Made by a program: the position numbers and the translations under genes. A model generated the notes under the pieces. The model made no database searches. It had not been told where the DNA came from and saw only the letters and a program-made list of their open reading frames with translations. Source: Megalonaias nervosa (lineage: Eukaryota; Mollusca; Bivalvia; Unionida; Unionidae). From it: DNA of 64,000 bases. Numbering within the stretch: the stretch's first letter is position 1; each line of letters starts with the position of its first letter. Of the stretch, positions 35,783-47,742 are shown in pieces. The stretch is taken from contig JAECUM010004320.1 of NCBI GenBank assembly GCA_016617855.1, forward strand, positions 1-64,000, read 5' to 3'.

Positions 35783-35878
35783 ATTGACAGTATATTTCAC
35801 ATCATGTACTGTCAATATTGACAGTATATTTCACATCATGTACTGTCAATATTGACAGTATATTTCACATCACTCACT
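35783..35878. repeat. 34-bp hairpin-forming tandem repeat, 3 units
   Basis: Starts are at 35783, 35817 and 35851. Each unit opens with ATTGACAGTA and closes with its inverse TACTGTCAAT, so every unit can fold on itself and adjacent ends can pair too. Confidence 0.9.
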
Positions 35879-35924
35879 GCGTGTACTGTTACTGAAGTAA
35901 AATCTGTTCAATGTGGCACTCAGT

Positions 35925-36320
35925 AAAATTGCCCTTTTTAAAATGTACATTGCCATTTGGCCCGAAACCTTTAACTGATGTCAGTGTTCGCTGTCAAGCA
36001 TTGCCAAGTGGTCTAAAACTTAATATGAACGTACACTGTCAATGCAAGCTATGCCATCTGGCAAAAACTTGAACGTGATATTAATGTTCACTGTCGAGCA
36101 ATGCAATTTGGCCAAAAGCTTGAAAGTGATATGAATGCTCACTGTCAAACATTGCCATTTGGCTTAAAACTTGAAAGTGATATGAATGCTCATTGTCAAA
36201 CATTGCCATTTGGCTTAAAACTTGAAAGTGATATGAATGCTCACTGTCAAACATCGCCATTTGGCTTAAAACTTGAAAGTGATATGAATGCTCATTGTCA
36301 AGCATTACAGTTATCATAAT
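35925..36320. repeat. 51-bp minisatellite, open on both strands
   Basis: The last four units (36118-36320) are almost identical and translate as MNAHCQTLPFGLKLESD on the plus strand and FDSEHSYHFQVLSQMAM on the minus strand. Earlier units (35925-36115) are more degenerate and not open. The 51-bp period (17 codons) keeps frame, which explains the open frames. A protein is unlikely given the degenerate upstream units. Confidence 0.85.
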
Positions 36321-36546
36321 CACATACTAAGTATTTCAGGTTTTCTTTCCTGGACTTTGCCATGTCAGTGGAAGAATTCTCAATCGTCCTTCTTTGCATC
36401 TCATTGATAAAGAATTATTTGCTTTTCGTTTCCATATATTTTATATTCTTCTCTTAGACGTGCAGAATCTGCATTTGATTCTTACCCGTATGTTACTGCC
36501 AAAATGCTTTCTAAGATTTCGAGTTCATATAAAAACCACGAGGAAG

Positions 36547-36900
36547 TTTTTGTCAATAGTTCTTTTCGTATGCATTAATTATTGACCACGTCACATAAAA
36601 GCCACTAAAACTCATCTTTTTGCCGATGACGTATCCGTACATGCCATGAGTAATACAATCTCTTCTCTTGAACAGAATTTACAACAGGACATTGATGCTG
36701 TTATACAGTGGTGCGAAACCAATAAAATGCACTTAAATACAGAAGATAACTAACTGTATGAGAGTTGGATTAAGGCAAAGATTACAGAAATTACAGGATA
36801 TCGATATATTTGTTCTGGGAACTAGATTAAATATCACAAAAAGTATTAAAAATATTAGATGTGATTATTGGCAGGCATTTCGTAGGAAAATCAAAGAAAG
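36547..36900 (+). pseudogene. non-LTR retrotransposon reverse transcriptase fragment
   Basis: Plus-strand frames give LFVCINY*PRHIKATKT, then HLFADDVSVHAMSNTISSLE, QNLQQDIDAVIQWCETNKMH and, after a frameshift near 36752, CMRVGLRQRLQKLQD. FADD is the catalytic box, and the following helix with QWC and N(K)M is the usual sequence downstream of it in LINE-type RTs. A stop replaces the expected residues of the YINDLP block. No endonuclease or RT finger region is recognised upstream, so this is a short 5'-truncated scrap. Clade is not determined. Confidence 0.8.
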
Positions 36901-37309
36901 CGCGTGTGTTTTGCACTGTCCTCCAGAATAGCCTTAATGAACAGATTGATTCCGTATGTGCTGTCAGATAACACTGGTCTACAATGTTTTAGAAGTCGTC
37001 TGCGTCAGAGTTAAATGTGCTATTTATTATGGATTTTGATGTGCTGAATTCAAATACGACAATTAAAACAACTGATTGGCTACTGTTTCCATGATATTTA
37101 AGTTTTTACATTTTACGTCTATGTACATTGTGTAGATTGTAGAGTTTTAATCACAATTGTAAACCTAGGTCTTTTCATGTGTTTATGGTTGCTTTACATG
37201 ATAATATTTCACCTGAACTGTTTATGTACCACTTTAAAAAAACAGCAAAATTTATTATGAAACAAAAGGCAAAAAACTATTATGTTAATATAATTATATT
37301 GTTTAGTCC
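36901..37309. other. no gene seen
   Basis: AT-rich sequence, possibly the degraded end of the RT scrap. Confidence 0.4.
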
Positions 37310-38960
37310 TTATTCAGTGTCTACTCGGCGCTTCTTGACTTGTCTCTTGTATTCATTAAATGGAACATCTCTTGTCACTATCCAACAATAGTCTGCAAGC
37401 CTTGATGGGCTCCATTGGCTCTGACAGCGTTTCTCCATTGTTGCAGTGCCCTAGTGAAATCGCTCACTTCTCCACAGTTCGGTGGAAAAAATCTTGACGA
37501 GAGTGCAAAAAATGTATCTTTAGTGACATGTTGCAACCAAGGCTTTTGTATGCCTGGAGGAGGTTTTCCACCAACTCCCTGTAGTTGTCTGCCTTGTTGT
37601 TTCCGAGAAAATTTGTTGCCACTAACTAGAAGGCTTTTCATGACGTCTTTTCCTTGCCACGCAGTGCACGGTGAAATGCATCATCTCGAAGAAGTTCACG
37701 AAACTGAGGACCAACAAAGACACCTTCCTTTATCTTAGCTTCACTTAACCTTGGAAATTTTCCACGGAGGTACTTGAAAGCTGCTTGTGTTTTGTTGTCC
37801 ATGGCCTGGCAAAGTTCTTCATCAGACCCAGTTTTATGTGCAAGAGTGGTAACAAAATCTTTCGTGATTCAATAAGTGGTGGATGCTAAACACTTTTCCT
37901 CCCAGGCTCCAATGACTGTTGGAGTGGCCGATCTCTCTTGATGTAGTGGGAATCTCTCGCAAGACTATCCCATTTGCAGAGAAAACAGCAGTAATTTGTG
38001 TATCCAGTCTGCAGATCAAGCAAGAGTGCAAGAACCTTCAAATCGCCACAGAGCTGTCACTGATGTTGGTCATAGTTTATGCACCTCAAAATGTTGTTTC
38101 ATGTTTTCATAAGTTTCCTTCATATGGACTGCATGACCAACTTGAATTGATGGTAAAACATTGCCATTATGCAACAAAACAGACTTAAGACTCGTTTTCG
38201 ACGAATCAATGAACAGTCTCAACTCATCTGGATCATGAACGATGTTGAGGGCTGCCATCACACCATCGATGTTTTTGCAGGCTACAGGATCACCTTCCAT
38301 GAATAAGAAACCCTAACATCACCTGCCAGGAGATTCAACTGCTGTAGTCTGGAGCCCAGCAGCTCTGCCTTTCTCTTGGTTAGTTCCAAATCCCTGAAAA
38401 GATCATCCAGTTCACCTTGTATTATGAGGTGTGGTTCAGAGAAGGAGGATGGGAGAAGATATGGGACATGTGACATTGATGGTTCAGGACTATAAGTTAC
38501 ATCCTCTTCCACGTCTTTCTCGTCTGACTCAAGTGAAAATGATTCTGGTGCATCAGGAACCGGCAGCCCTTCTCCATGGCGTACTCGGCGTATAGTGGAT
38601 GAAATGTTTGGATAATGCACAGTCCAAGTTTTCTTCTTTGACACACCTTTCCCAACTGGAGGAAACATGCAGAAGTAACAATTGATGATATGATCTGATG
38701 GCTCTCTGCTAATCATTCATTGGCACTGCAAAAGGCATAGATTTCCTTTTCCTGTTCAACCACTGGCGAAGATTTGTTGCACAAGTGTTGCAGCATATGT
38801 GTGAGGCCCACCTTTAATTTTTATCTCCAATTTTGCAGCCAAAATAAGGTGATCGGCTTTTCTTAACCATAGTGGTTATACTGCGCTTTTGTGATGCAAA
38901 AGTCACTTCACCACAAACATAGCAGAAGTTTTCTGCATTGTTTATACAAGTACAAGGCAT
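37310..38960 (-). pseudogene. pseudogene of a dispersed metazoan Cys-rich ORF family
   Basis: From ATG (complement of 38958-38960) to TAA (37310-37312) the minus strand reads piecewise as one protein of about 550 codons with several frameshifts and stops. Pieces in order: MPCTCINNAENFCYVCGEVT; HICCNTCATNLRQW; SREPSDHIINCYFC (three Cys clusters, zinc-binding in look); an acidic Ser/Pro stretch; DDLFRDLELTKRKAELLGSR; ELRLFIDSSKTSLKSVLLHN; FKYLRGKFPRLSEAKIKEGV; FVGPQFRELL; MEKRCQSQWSPSRLADYCW. I recognise this combination as an uncharacterised protein family found in many, sometimes high, copies in arthropod and other invertebrate genomes. Its function is not known to me. High copy number suggests a mobile-element gene. 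The absence of introns fits either that or a processed copy. The frames 38282-38716 and 38070-38300 are the best preserved pieces. Confidence 0.75.
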
Positions 38961-39431
38961 CTCTGCTAAGTTTGGCTAAAGAAACACTGACAAAAAGAGA
39001 ACACGACACTGTATGATTTCTTGAGCTGGTATAGGACAATTTGTTCAGCAGAGCGATGTAAGCTTAGTTATGATTTCATCATCCATGACTTCTAGGAATA
39101 ACAAAATGCAATTCATATCATGTATGACGCAATACCAGCTTCAGATTGCATCATTCATTGTTTTGCCTAAAAAGCAAGTACTGTCCAAACCCAGACATAG
39201 ATGTATTCATAGATCCAGTCAAAGATGTATTTTAGTCATTTCTGGTTTAAGTTATAACTCACTCATTCCCATGTCAAGGCTCGTATATACTGACCCAATA
39301 TCATATCTTTAAAACTAGAGCCAATCAACAATTTTAAGAACCATTTTCGTTCTCAGTGACCCAGAATTAGTACAGTTTGACTACATTTATCTCGGAAGCA
39401 TTTTGGCTGTAGACCAGTATAATTAAACTAC

Positions 39432-39453
39432 AAAAAAAAAAAAAAAAAAAAAA
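39432..39453 (+). repeat. poly(A) tract
   Basis: 22 consecutive A. It could be the tail of a retroposed sequence, but no source element is recognised upstream. Confidence 0.8.
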
Positions 39454-41148
39454 TCCGAGCTGCTAGAATGTTTACAAAAAAACTCTCCCTATACTCTCGT
39501 TTATTTGTTAATGTATAGTAGTTACTTTTTAATTATAGAGTAAAGTACTTTTAAGCCATTCGATAATGAAATCATCTTATAACATGACTCCACAATGTAT
39601 CAATGATCTCGTAACTATAGCTCCCAATATCCATTCACCCAGTCTGCGGTTTCTTTCGTACTCCAATCTGCATTTGCCTTAATTCAAAATGACTCTGTAC
39701 ACAAATATTTGACATATTCCCCAGCAGGGTTGTGGAATATCAATCGCAACCATATTAAACAAAGGCAAAAACTCTATTCTGTTAAGAATGCGGCTCAACA
39801 AATGTATTTGGTACATGGTGGTGGTGGTGGTTATCAATGTCTAGAGGACGATCCACCTGGGTGAATAAAAAATGCGAAATTAATGGATGAAATGAATGGA
39901 GATCTGAGCAAAGATATCGAGTAGAATTACAGGAGCCCCCGTACACAGGATATAACAATTTCAATAATTAGATCAGCAAAATAAAATTATACAAGACACT
40001 TGAAACATATGCTTCTACTAGAATATAAATAGAAAAAGTAATACAAAATGCAATTAGCATTTCCGTTTACACACATATATGATAAATTTCATTATAAAAT
40101 CTAGTGAGCGTTTAGAATTTAATTGTCCAGCATGTCTACATAACCTGACCTGGTTACTTTAATCCGCCAGGGATCCTTCCTATTCACTGTGAAATCTTTC
40201 TATTCAAAGTTTTCACATTCTATCGTTCTCACATTCTGACGTGAAAACTATTTCCCTTCAAATAAAATAATACAAACTAGATTTCTGTTACATAACTCAG
40301 TGGAATGAACTAACATTCCATCTCACGTCTCCTTCAGAACTTAACCATATCGTATTACAAACAAGCACTAACAACTAACACGGTTCCAGGACGCAAACCT
40401 TTGTATACAATAAAGTAATTTGTTTGCATACCGGTTCATTAAATCGTATAGAAACTTAATGTATTCCCCTAATACATCCACCCATCATTACTAATTGAGC
40501 AAAAGCATAGTCTGCTCTAACCTTATACAATTTACAAATATGCTCAAGCAGTGTGAACTATTAATCACTATCTTGATTAATGTAGGACACACGCACACAT
40601 ACAGTCGACACAATAATAATCAGAATGGTCCATATTTCTGCTCCAATGCTAATTAAACAGATTCAGAGGTTAACAGAATTCAAATTAATTAAGCAAACTT
40701 CACTTCTTGTCTTAACTACATTATTTATTAACTAACAATTCATCGGCATAAACACCCTACAAACCTAATAATAATCGATTCCCAGCATACATGGTTCGTA
40801 TGACATATAAATGAATAAATTCAGACAATTATCTCAAGGCCAATATCAAGAAAATGATAAGAGAATTTCTTAGAATACATGATTTATATAACATTCAAGA
40901 TAAATGGTTTCAAAGAATTATCTTAAGACTCTTATAAAATATTTGTATGAAATTAAAATAAATCAATTCAACAATTATATTCAGACTCATATCAATGAAT
41001 AATTTTATGAAACTAAGACAAGGTACCTTGCTCTCTTTTCCCCCTTTACAGAATCGTCTCTCAAGACTTCCAATACACGTCCCTTGGACCTTTCTAAGAA
41101 GAGAATACTTCCTATTCTTTTCGAAGTCAAGACTAATTGCCTTCCGCA

Positions 41149-41186
41149 AAAAAAAAAGAAAAAAAAAAAAAGAAAAAAAAAAAAAA
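41149..41186. repeat. A-rich simple repeat
   Basis: A10-14 runs interrupted by single G. Translated frames across it are Lys or Phe artefacts. Confidence 0.95.
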
Positions 41187-41869
41187 TTCGACTGACGAAT
41201 TTTGCCGGGTAATAAGTTTATAAAACACAAAACTTCGCATGAGAAACATACCTAAGCCATTACTTATCCAACTGGAGTTTGGGTTTATTTAACCGTTATA
41301 ATTAATACGCGTCCATCCAAATTGTGGAAAATAATACCTTCCTCCCGCTTTCCTTAAGAACCGATTTCAACTTAGAACAAATATTTCAGCAAGTAAAAAA
41401 GCTGTTTCTGCTACATTTCAGCCCTTGCAATTTTTCAATACACGAAACTAATTCATCTTATCTTGACCAGTTCGTTGCAAAGTTGTCAGACAGAACCTAA
41501 TTAAGAATCAACCATTCCCCCAACAGACTGATTAAAGCACAGTATCTTACACAGGTCATGGGTTTAATTCCGTGCCAAGTCACATACATCAACTTAAAAT
41601 GGCATCTGCAGCGTTCGCTCAGTTATGTATTACAACGACATCTATAAAATTGATACTCTTACAGTCGTCTTTGAAATTATGCCATAGCAGAAAGAAATAG
41701 ATATACCTAACCTAGTTATCCCCACCACCTTCCCGTCTCCCAAACCTGCATGTATGTATTACGTATGTTTTAAATCTAATCTGTGTACATATAGATTATG
41801 ATTGCATATGAGTGTCATAGACTGTAGGATGTGATGTGATGTGATTATGATTTTTAACGTAGCTTTAAC

Positions 41870-42156
41870 AATTTTTCAGTCATATCGCTACGATGTCTGC
41901 AGTGTGGCAGTTTATAGTGATGTCTAGCACTGGGGCATCATGCCGCAGACATGTAGCATGATGTCCCACCCAGTCACATTATCCCGACACCAGGCCGACC
42001 AGTCCTAACACTAACCTCTTAATGCTGAGCGCCAAGCGAGGCAGCTGTTAGTACCATTTTTGTAAGTCTTTGGTATGACTCGACCGGGGATCGAACCCCC
42101 GACCTCCCGCATCCGAGGCGGACGCTCTAACCACTAGGCCACCGGAGCGGTTCATA
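41870..42156 (-). repeat. tRNA-derived SINE
   Basis: On the minus strand an A-box TGGCCTAGTGG (complement of 42131-42141) and a B-box GGTTCGATCCC (complement of 42087-42097) sit in a near-complete tRNA-like head. The body starts TATGACTCGACC inverse, then runs through GGTACTAACAGCTGCCTCGC, GGCGCTCAGCATTAAGAGGT and a tail with TGTCGGGATAATGTGACTGG. Sequences of this type are, from memory, common in mollusc genomes. The 3' boundary is approximate. RNA polymerase III would transcribe an active copy. Confidence 0.8.
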
Positions 42157-42303
42157 GACTGTAGTAAGTAAGGGCTTAATTCGTACAAAAACGTTGCATT
42201 TATAGTTTAAATATATTATTATCGAGGACTCCATGTAAGATTCGTATATTGATTCAAAACCAAATGTAGTATCCTCAGAAAATAGAATTGTTATTACTAG
42301 TGT

Positions 42304-42311
42304 TATTATTA

Positions 42312-42351
<40 letters not shown>

Positions 42352-42352
42352 C
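42304..42352. repeat. (ATT)n microsatellite
   Basis: About 16 ATT units with one ATC interruption. Confidence 0.95.
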
Positions 42353-42808
42353 CGAATTAGACGCTATTATACAACTTTGTTTTCTTTCCTGCTTAAGGCA
42401 CTCTCGCTTTGTATACTGGAAATCTCTTCAATATCACAGACTAGTTAACATTTGATATTAACTGACTCAGATATACATAGTCTCATTTCTTCTCGTCACA
42501 CGCTGAGATTTGGAACCAGTCACAGAAATTTGTACCACTTATTCCTTCACGACATTAATGTCTTCTATATATGGCGCTGTCTTCCTGTTGATCTGTTTCA
42601 AAAACACTTCGACTATATCTTACGTACGCACAATCTGCAACTATTTATGAATAATCCTAAACTAAATTATGAGGTTCACTGTCTGACTGTGGAAGTTTCA
42701 CATTTCCCTCAAAATTAAAAGCTCTCATCTTTGCAGACTTAGAAGACATCGCTGATGTTTTTGTGACTTACTTCCTCTCAGTCTTCAAGTGTGATACTTC
42801 GCAGGCAA
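42353..42808. other. no gene recognised
   Basis: Contains an 88-codon plus frame (42452-42718) without a recognisable motif. Confidence 0.4.
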
Positions 42809-42947
42809 GGGCGCCCGCAGAAATTTGTTTGTTTGTGGGATGGGGTGAGGGCAGCCATTACATTTTACAGATGTAGGCCATGTTTAATGGTGAAATCGAG
42901 GGTGGGGTAAGTGTCCATCCCCCCTTTGACCCTATGTGCGAGCGCTC
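42809..42947. mobile_element. MITE with GGGCGCCCGCAG end, copy 2
   Basis: The left end GGGCGCCCGCAG is perfect. The right end TGTGCGAGCGCTC is a decayed inverse. Just inside are G-rich and CCCCCC stretches as in the copy at 15707-15913; the right interior CCCCCCTTTGACCCTATG is the inverse of the left interior of copy 1 (CATAGGTCAAGGGGGG). Confidence 0.7.
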
Positions 42948-43715
42948 AATGCTTGCAGGACTCTGTTTTCTCCGATAATGGTCGTGACGATGATGGGTCC
43001 GTACTAGATGTGTAGCTAGCATAACCTTTCTATTGGAATTTGAGCAGAGCCAGTGTTAATGCCTAACATGTGCACAACCCATCGAGAGACTAAAAGTATA
43101 TGAAACAAATTTTGTCAAACTGATATCAGTCAACTTTGTGTAACAGCTACCTGTATTTAAATACCAGTTAAATTTTACCCATATTTTCATAATTAATAAC
43201 AAATCTGTATATCTAAGAACACCTGCTTATTAGTTCAGTTTATTAATATCCCTTTAGTATCCTTTACAGACAGATGTGACAGCAAAATGGATATTTCCAT
43301 CTCCTTTTGATGGGATATATATTAGGCTACTATTGAATGTGTTATATGCCATCTAATTAATATCTTAATTGTTAGAAATTACAGTAATTTCAGATGCACA
43401 TAAAGCATAAACAACAATATATTCAGTTGCGTACACGTTTGTTGCAATATAACAAAAAATGTCGAGCACTTCAATGTCATATTCTGTCTTGTTATTTGCA
43501 AATATTCGGTCAAATTATACAATTTCTCCATTCAAATCAGAACTTTTAAATGCAGCAGTCTCCAAGGCTCATTTGCAGGACTGGATTACGCTGTTGTATA
43601 ATTATTTGATAGTGTAAAATGAGAAGTGTTGTCTGTAATTTCATTAAGAAAGCAATTAATTGAACATGTTAATGGATAAATTCAAATGTGAGGAGTCTTA
43701 AGAGATAAATACTTC
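42948..43715. other. no gene seen
   Basis: AT-rich, with short frames only. Confidence 0.5.
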
Positions 43716-43908
43716 AGCAATGCAAATACAAATATGACCCCAGTAATGTAAATAGAAATAGGACCCCAGTAATATCAATAGAAATAGGACCCCAGTAATG
43801 TAAAATTGAAATAGGAGCCCAGTAATGTAAACAGAAATAGAAACCCAGTAATGTAAATACAAATATGACCCCAGTAATGCAAATACAAATAGGACCCCAG
43901 TAGTGAAA
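43716..43908. repeat. 26-bp minisatellite, about 7 units
   Basis: The unit is AATGTAAATAGAAATAGGAC plus CCCAGT, with AATATC and AATGCA variants. Confidence 0.92.
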
Positions 43909-45612
43909 ATAAAGTGTGTCTATTGTTGTCTGACATTCATTCTATCAGGAGCAGTTGTAATCAATTCTGCACACAAAGTACCGCTCCCTAACCTCCGATC
44001 ATCTTACCTCTGAGAACAGTTGAAACCAATATAGCTCCATATTTTGTATTTTATGTACATTTTGTAGTCATTATACTGATATGGGATTACCAATATGTTT
44101 AAAATCTGAAACTATCCTTTTGTTAATTTTCCTAAAAGTGAGTTATGCAAATGTTAGTTTCGTATCACTTGACGTGACTTTGGAACACAATCATTTAAGT
44201 TGTATGGGTTGAGAGTTTGCTGTTACAACAGAGCTTACTACTATCTGTTTTCACTCTGTAGTAGTACAAAAGCCATATTTATCAGCATATGTTCCAAATT
44301 ATTCAGGGATTATTTCTCTTTTTATTTTATATGCCTGTTTGAATATCACTTAACCATTTATTTGGAACCCCACTTTACCCATGAAGCCGGATGATGTACT
44401 CCCAAACTTGGCTGGCTGTCGGAATACCTTTTCTTTTGCATTATACTGTTTACAGAAGCCACCATTCCATCTCACACTTATTGCAATGTACATCTGATGT
44501 ACATGCTGATGCCAATACTCCAATGGATTTCAGTTAAAATAATTATTTATCAAGTCGGAGACTCAGTTTATTACGGCTTAGAAGAAATTCCCAATGTCGT
44601 ATTTGGGTATTTTGGAGTCAAAAAGTCAGTTCCGTTTGACGTCAGGTAGATATTAGTTTCACGAAGTGCTGAGATCTGCAATCAACTAATCCAAAATTTA
44701 AATAAATTACACTGGCCACATGTTCATGTGATTTTGTGAACATATCACTTCCTTGAGAATTTGTTTGTCGTTAAAGGGCGAAAACTCGATTACCTGTACA
44801 AGTAAATACCGGTATTATCCCCTTATTTAACTGAAAAGGTAATCAAGTTCCCGCCCTTCATCGTCCATCATCAGCATGAAAGGAACGTTTATTTAACATA
44901 AACATTGTTTCTACTGAGTTTAAAAATAAACAGGGAAACTAACTCCCATATTTATTTAATTTTCGTTTAAATCATCAAAACACTGGTTTACATCAGACCG
45001 TACAATTGCATATCATTAGATTTAGGACAGGATTTGGAAACTCTGTAACTGTAGTTAGAAAATATCAGAATATCCGAGGAAGACACTCAACAAAAAGCCC
45101 TATATGGATATATATCGCTACATGTGTATGTCTGTACATGTATATGTGTCAACATATTTAATTCGCATTGTTCACTTTTTTAATAATTATATGCTATTGA
45201 TAATTGTATTTTGGACTTTACCTTGTCCAAAATGAAGTTCATTTCCTACCTGAACTGAGTCATTGATTATGGTTTCATAAAGAACAAGTTTATTTCAATT
45301 GGAGTTCAGAACATCGGAAATTCCCCACGAAATACCGGGTCTACCTGTTGTTTACCACATTTCATGTTATAATTTTAGCAACAGACCATCTAATTATAAT
45401 TAAGATTTTATCTTGTAAACATTTGGAACCTTCCAGAATGAAATTTTCCATTGGATTTTTGGGGAAAATGCTAATTGTGACCGGAGGTCAGGTAGAGGAC
45501 TATATAATGTTGCTTATCTAGAAATTATTCATTCATGCTGCAAGATCTGAGTAGAATCAATTGCATTATTGTTGTTTGCAGTATTTATTTAGGCTGGAAT
45601 TTATTTATTCAA
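43909..45612. other. no gene; one small hairpin
   Basis: A hairpin at 44774-44862 pairs AAAGGGCGAAAACTCGATTA with TAATCAAGTTCCCGCCCTT. The rest is AT-rich with short frames. Confidence 0.5.
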
Positions 45613-45975
45613 ATTAGTTAATTCAAGTGATGTCTTCTCTGGAAATACAAAGTGCTCAAAAATAACCTTCTTGGAAATAGAGACTTGGTTTTATAGTGAA
45701 ATTCAAACAAGGATATATTCCTAGATTGTATTATTGTGACTCAACGAAAGACTGTTGGCACATCACTACGACACAGGCCATCACAGGCACATCAACACTT
45801 TAAGCTTTGGATTTATTTTGGAATACCACTAGTTTATTCAGAACTTTAATCCTTAGGATTTGTGTTAGAAATTCTAGGGTTATTTGGGATTAAATTCGCA
45901 AAACCATATGTTATTTTTCACATTTTCATTACCTGGGCTCAAATCTCCGTAGAGTACGAACTAAAATTCTCTGAC
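45613..45975 (+). repeat. diverged Gmr1-family LTR fragment (R/U5 side)
   Basis: Order and spacing follow 7250-7580: CTCTGGAAATAC, GTGACTCAACGAAAGACTGT, TTAGGATTTGTGTTAGAAAT, CTAGGGTTATTTGGGATTAA and GCAAAACCATA. Substitutions are numerous, so the boundaries are approximate. Confidence 0.6.
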
Positions 45976-47018
45976 CTGTATGATAATGTTATTTATTCGT
46001 ATTGATAAAAATCCTGAAATATTATCAAGATTTCTCTTGTAGGAATGACCCATAGTGGGGTTGATCTAACCAATCCATTCCACCGGTCCTGTAGCTCGTC
46101 TTCTTCCGGTCCAGACGGCATTTTATTATTTGGCTGTCCTGTAGCTGTTACTTTTAGTGTTAACTGCATTTTAGATTGTTTTTGCTTGGTCTTGGCTGCC
46201 TTTTTATGGAGTAGAATTTGTTCCAGCCTCTGAGGACGAGGATTGTCCCGTACTCTACTAACCAAACCCCAGAACGGGACTTTTCTGACCAATCCCTTCC
46301 CTTATAGCTTATACCACTCCTCTCCCGGTTAGGACAGTAAGGGGAACTATTTGATTGTTTAACCTTAGTTTGTGTCTATGTTAATTACCTGTTCATTCAT
46401 CCTGTCTTTCTCTTTCCTTCTCTACCGTTCCTTCCTCCCTCTTCCTTCCATTTCTTCTTTATTTATCAGTGAATTTTATTCTCTTTCCTGTTCTAAGATG
46501 AACACCAAGGATGTTTAAGGACATCAGTTTGGTGTTTTTGACATCCTTATTCGGAAATATTTTGGTAGTGGGTTGGGGCTGGTAGTTTTTGTGTAGTTTT
46601 AAAAAAGTGCCTCTTTCCTAGTTATAGCTTGGCACAAATTTAAAATGTGACTGAGATATTCAGGGGTTGGACAGTAAATACCCGCTTCATTTTTACACGG
46701 AATAAATTTAACATGACTGCTTGAGAATATCATTCTGATTGTTTTTATCGTATTTATTTGCAAACAAACAAAAATTATTAAGGATGAACGTATTTGCAGA
46801 GTTGACAACATTGTGGAGTCAAACTTGAGTTCAAATAATCTAAGATAAGACACTGTCATTTTGCTATCGAAGCATACATCGCTTCTGAACTAAAGAAAAC
46901 GATATCCATAATGTTGAATAAGCCATATTTCTATTTTATCATTGCTTTTAGAGTACCGACGATCAAAACAACTCACTAAATGATCTAAGGGAACTCCAAG
47001 ACTGCATTGATGAAGATA
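45976..47018. other. no gene recognised
   Basis: The minus frame 45993-46292 (99 codons, basic HKKAAKTKQKQSK patch) and the minus frame 46599-46859 have no motif I recognise. They lie downstream of the Polinton protease and could be its remnants, but nothing supports that directly. Confidence 0.4.
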
Positions 47019-47354
47019 TTAGATACAATACTGTCCACACACCATGGAATCGAATCCTTGCAATCTCACATTATTGAATCCAGTCGATGCAGCATTTCTT
47101 CTCATAAAGTTATTGATCTTGTCTTCCAGAGGAGATAATCCATATGAATCGAAATATGCCACACTGTGATCGTTGGGAAAGTAGACGCATACCCAATGGG
47201 TTCCTGGACTATTCCTGTTGTCTGTGTTAATGACATACAGTTGAACATCTTTAGGTTTGCTATGGGGAATTTCATCTTTGGCACACACTACATGATTCCA
47301 AGAAGCTGTGTACAAACTGCGAGTCAGAAAATAATGGAGTTGGAAGGTATCCAT
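47019..47354 (-). pseudogene. PRO: Polinton/Maverick adenain-like cysteine protease (truncated)
   Basis: A 111-codon open frame starts MDTFQLHYFL, as Polinton proteases do. The catalytic elements of the adenain-type Ulp1-fold protease are in order: His in GTHWVCVYFP, Asp in VAYFDSYGLSPL, Gln in LQGF, and Cys in MVCGQYC. It stops right after that, whereas family members run to around 200 residues, so the C-terminal part is lost and the gene is probably dead even though the catalytic set is present. In these elements the protease is thought to mature capsid proteins. It lies downstream of a capsid-family relic on the same strand, the expected Polinton neighbourhood. Confidence 0.85.
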
Positions 47355-47574
47355 TCTTATCGCTTTGCTTTTTAATGATAGTTTCCCAGGTATGCGGTTT
47401 TCTTCTTTTCATAGGTAATGATAAGGAATTAATTCACACCTGACATTTTCGCTGAAATTTATGTCAAGGCAGTCGATGAACAATGGGTAATCTCAGTTTT
47501 CTGTTGCTATTGCTCTCCAGAGAAGTTAGTGGAAGTAAGGAATGGTTACATTCATCACTTTCACGAAATATTCT

Positions 47575-47742
47575 CTTCTGAGATAATAATACATACCTCT
47601 TCTAGACACTCTTCCAACTTTTCTTCTTGACCCATCATCATGCACTTGTCGTGTTGTTTCTGACTAGTATGATTGACTTGACATCCATAACAAAGTTCTC
47701 TAGTCTGACCTGTACTTCTTTCAGCCAAATGATGAGTACAAC
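47575..47742 (-). pseudogene. Cys/His-rich small protein fragment in Polinton relic
   Basis: The minus-strand frame reads CCTHHLAERSTGQTRELC, then YGCQVNHTSQKQHDKCMMMG and EEKLEECLEE. The ELCYGC...NH.SQ..H..C pattern resembles a short Cys/His-rich ORF that I recall near capsid and protease genes in animal Polintons. No start codon or full frame remains, and an overlapping frame (47721-47921) is the end of the upstream gene. The function of the family is unknown to me. Confidence 0.5.

Larger units (their letters stand above)
38961..41869. other. no gene seen
   Basis: Holds a poly(A) run at 39432-39453, a (GGT)n patch near 39821-39832 and an A-rich tract at 41149-41186. Frames are short and unremarkable. 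Confidence 0.5.

Noticed and set aside
41575..41600. B-box-like GGGTTTAATTCCGTG
   Set aside because: No A-box at the right distance and no cloverleaf by eye.
45993..46292. 99-codon minus frame near the Polinton relic
   Set aside because: The basic Lys/Gln patch is suggestive but no family was recognised; could be chance.
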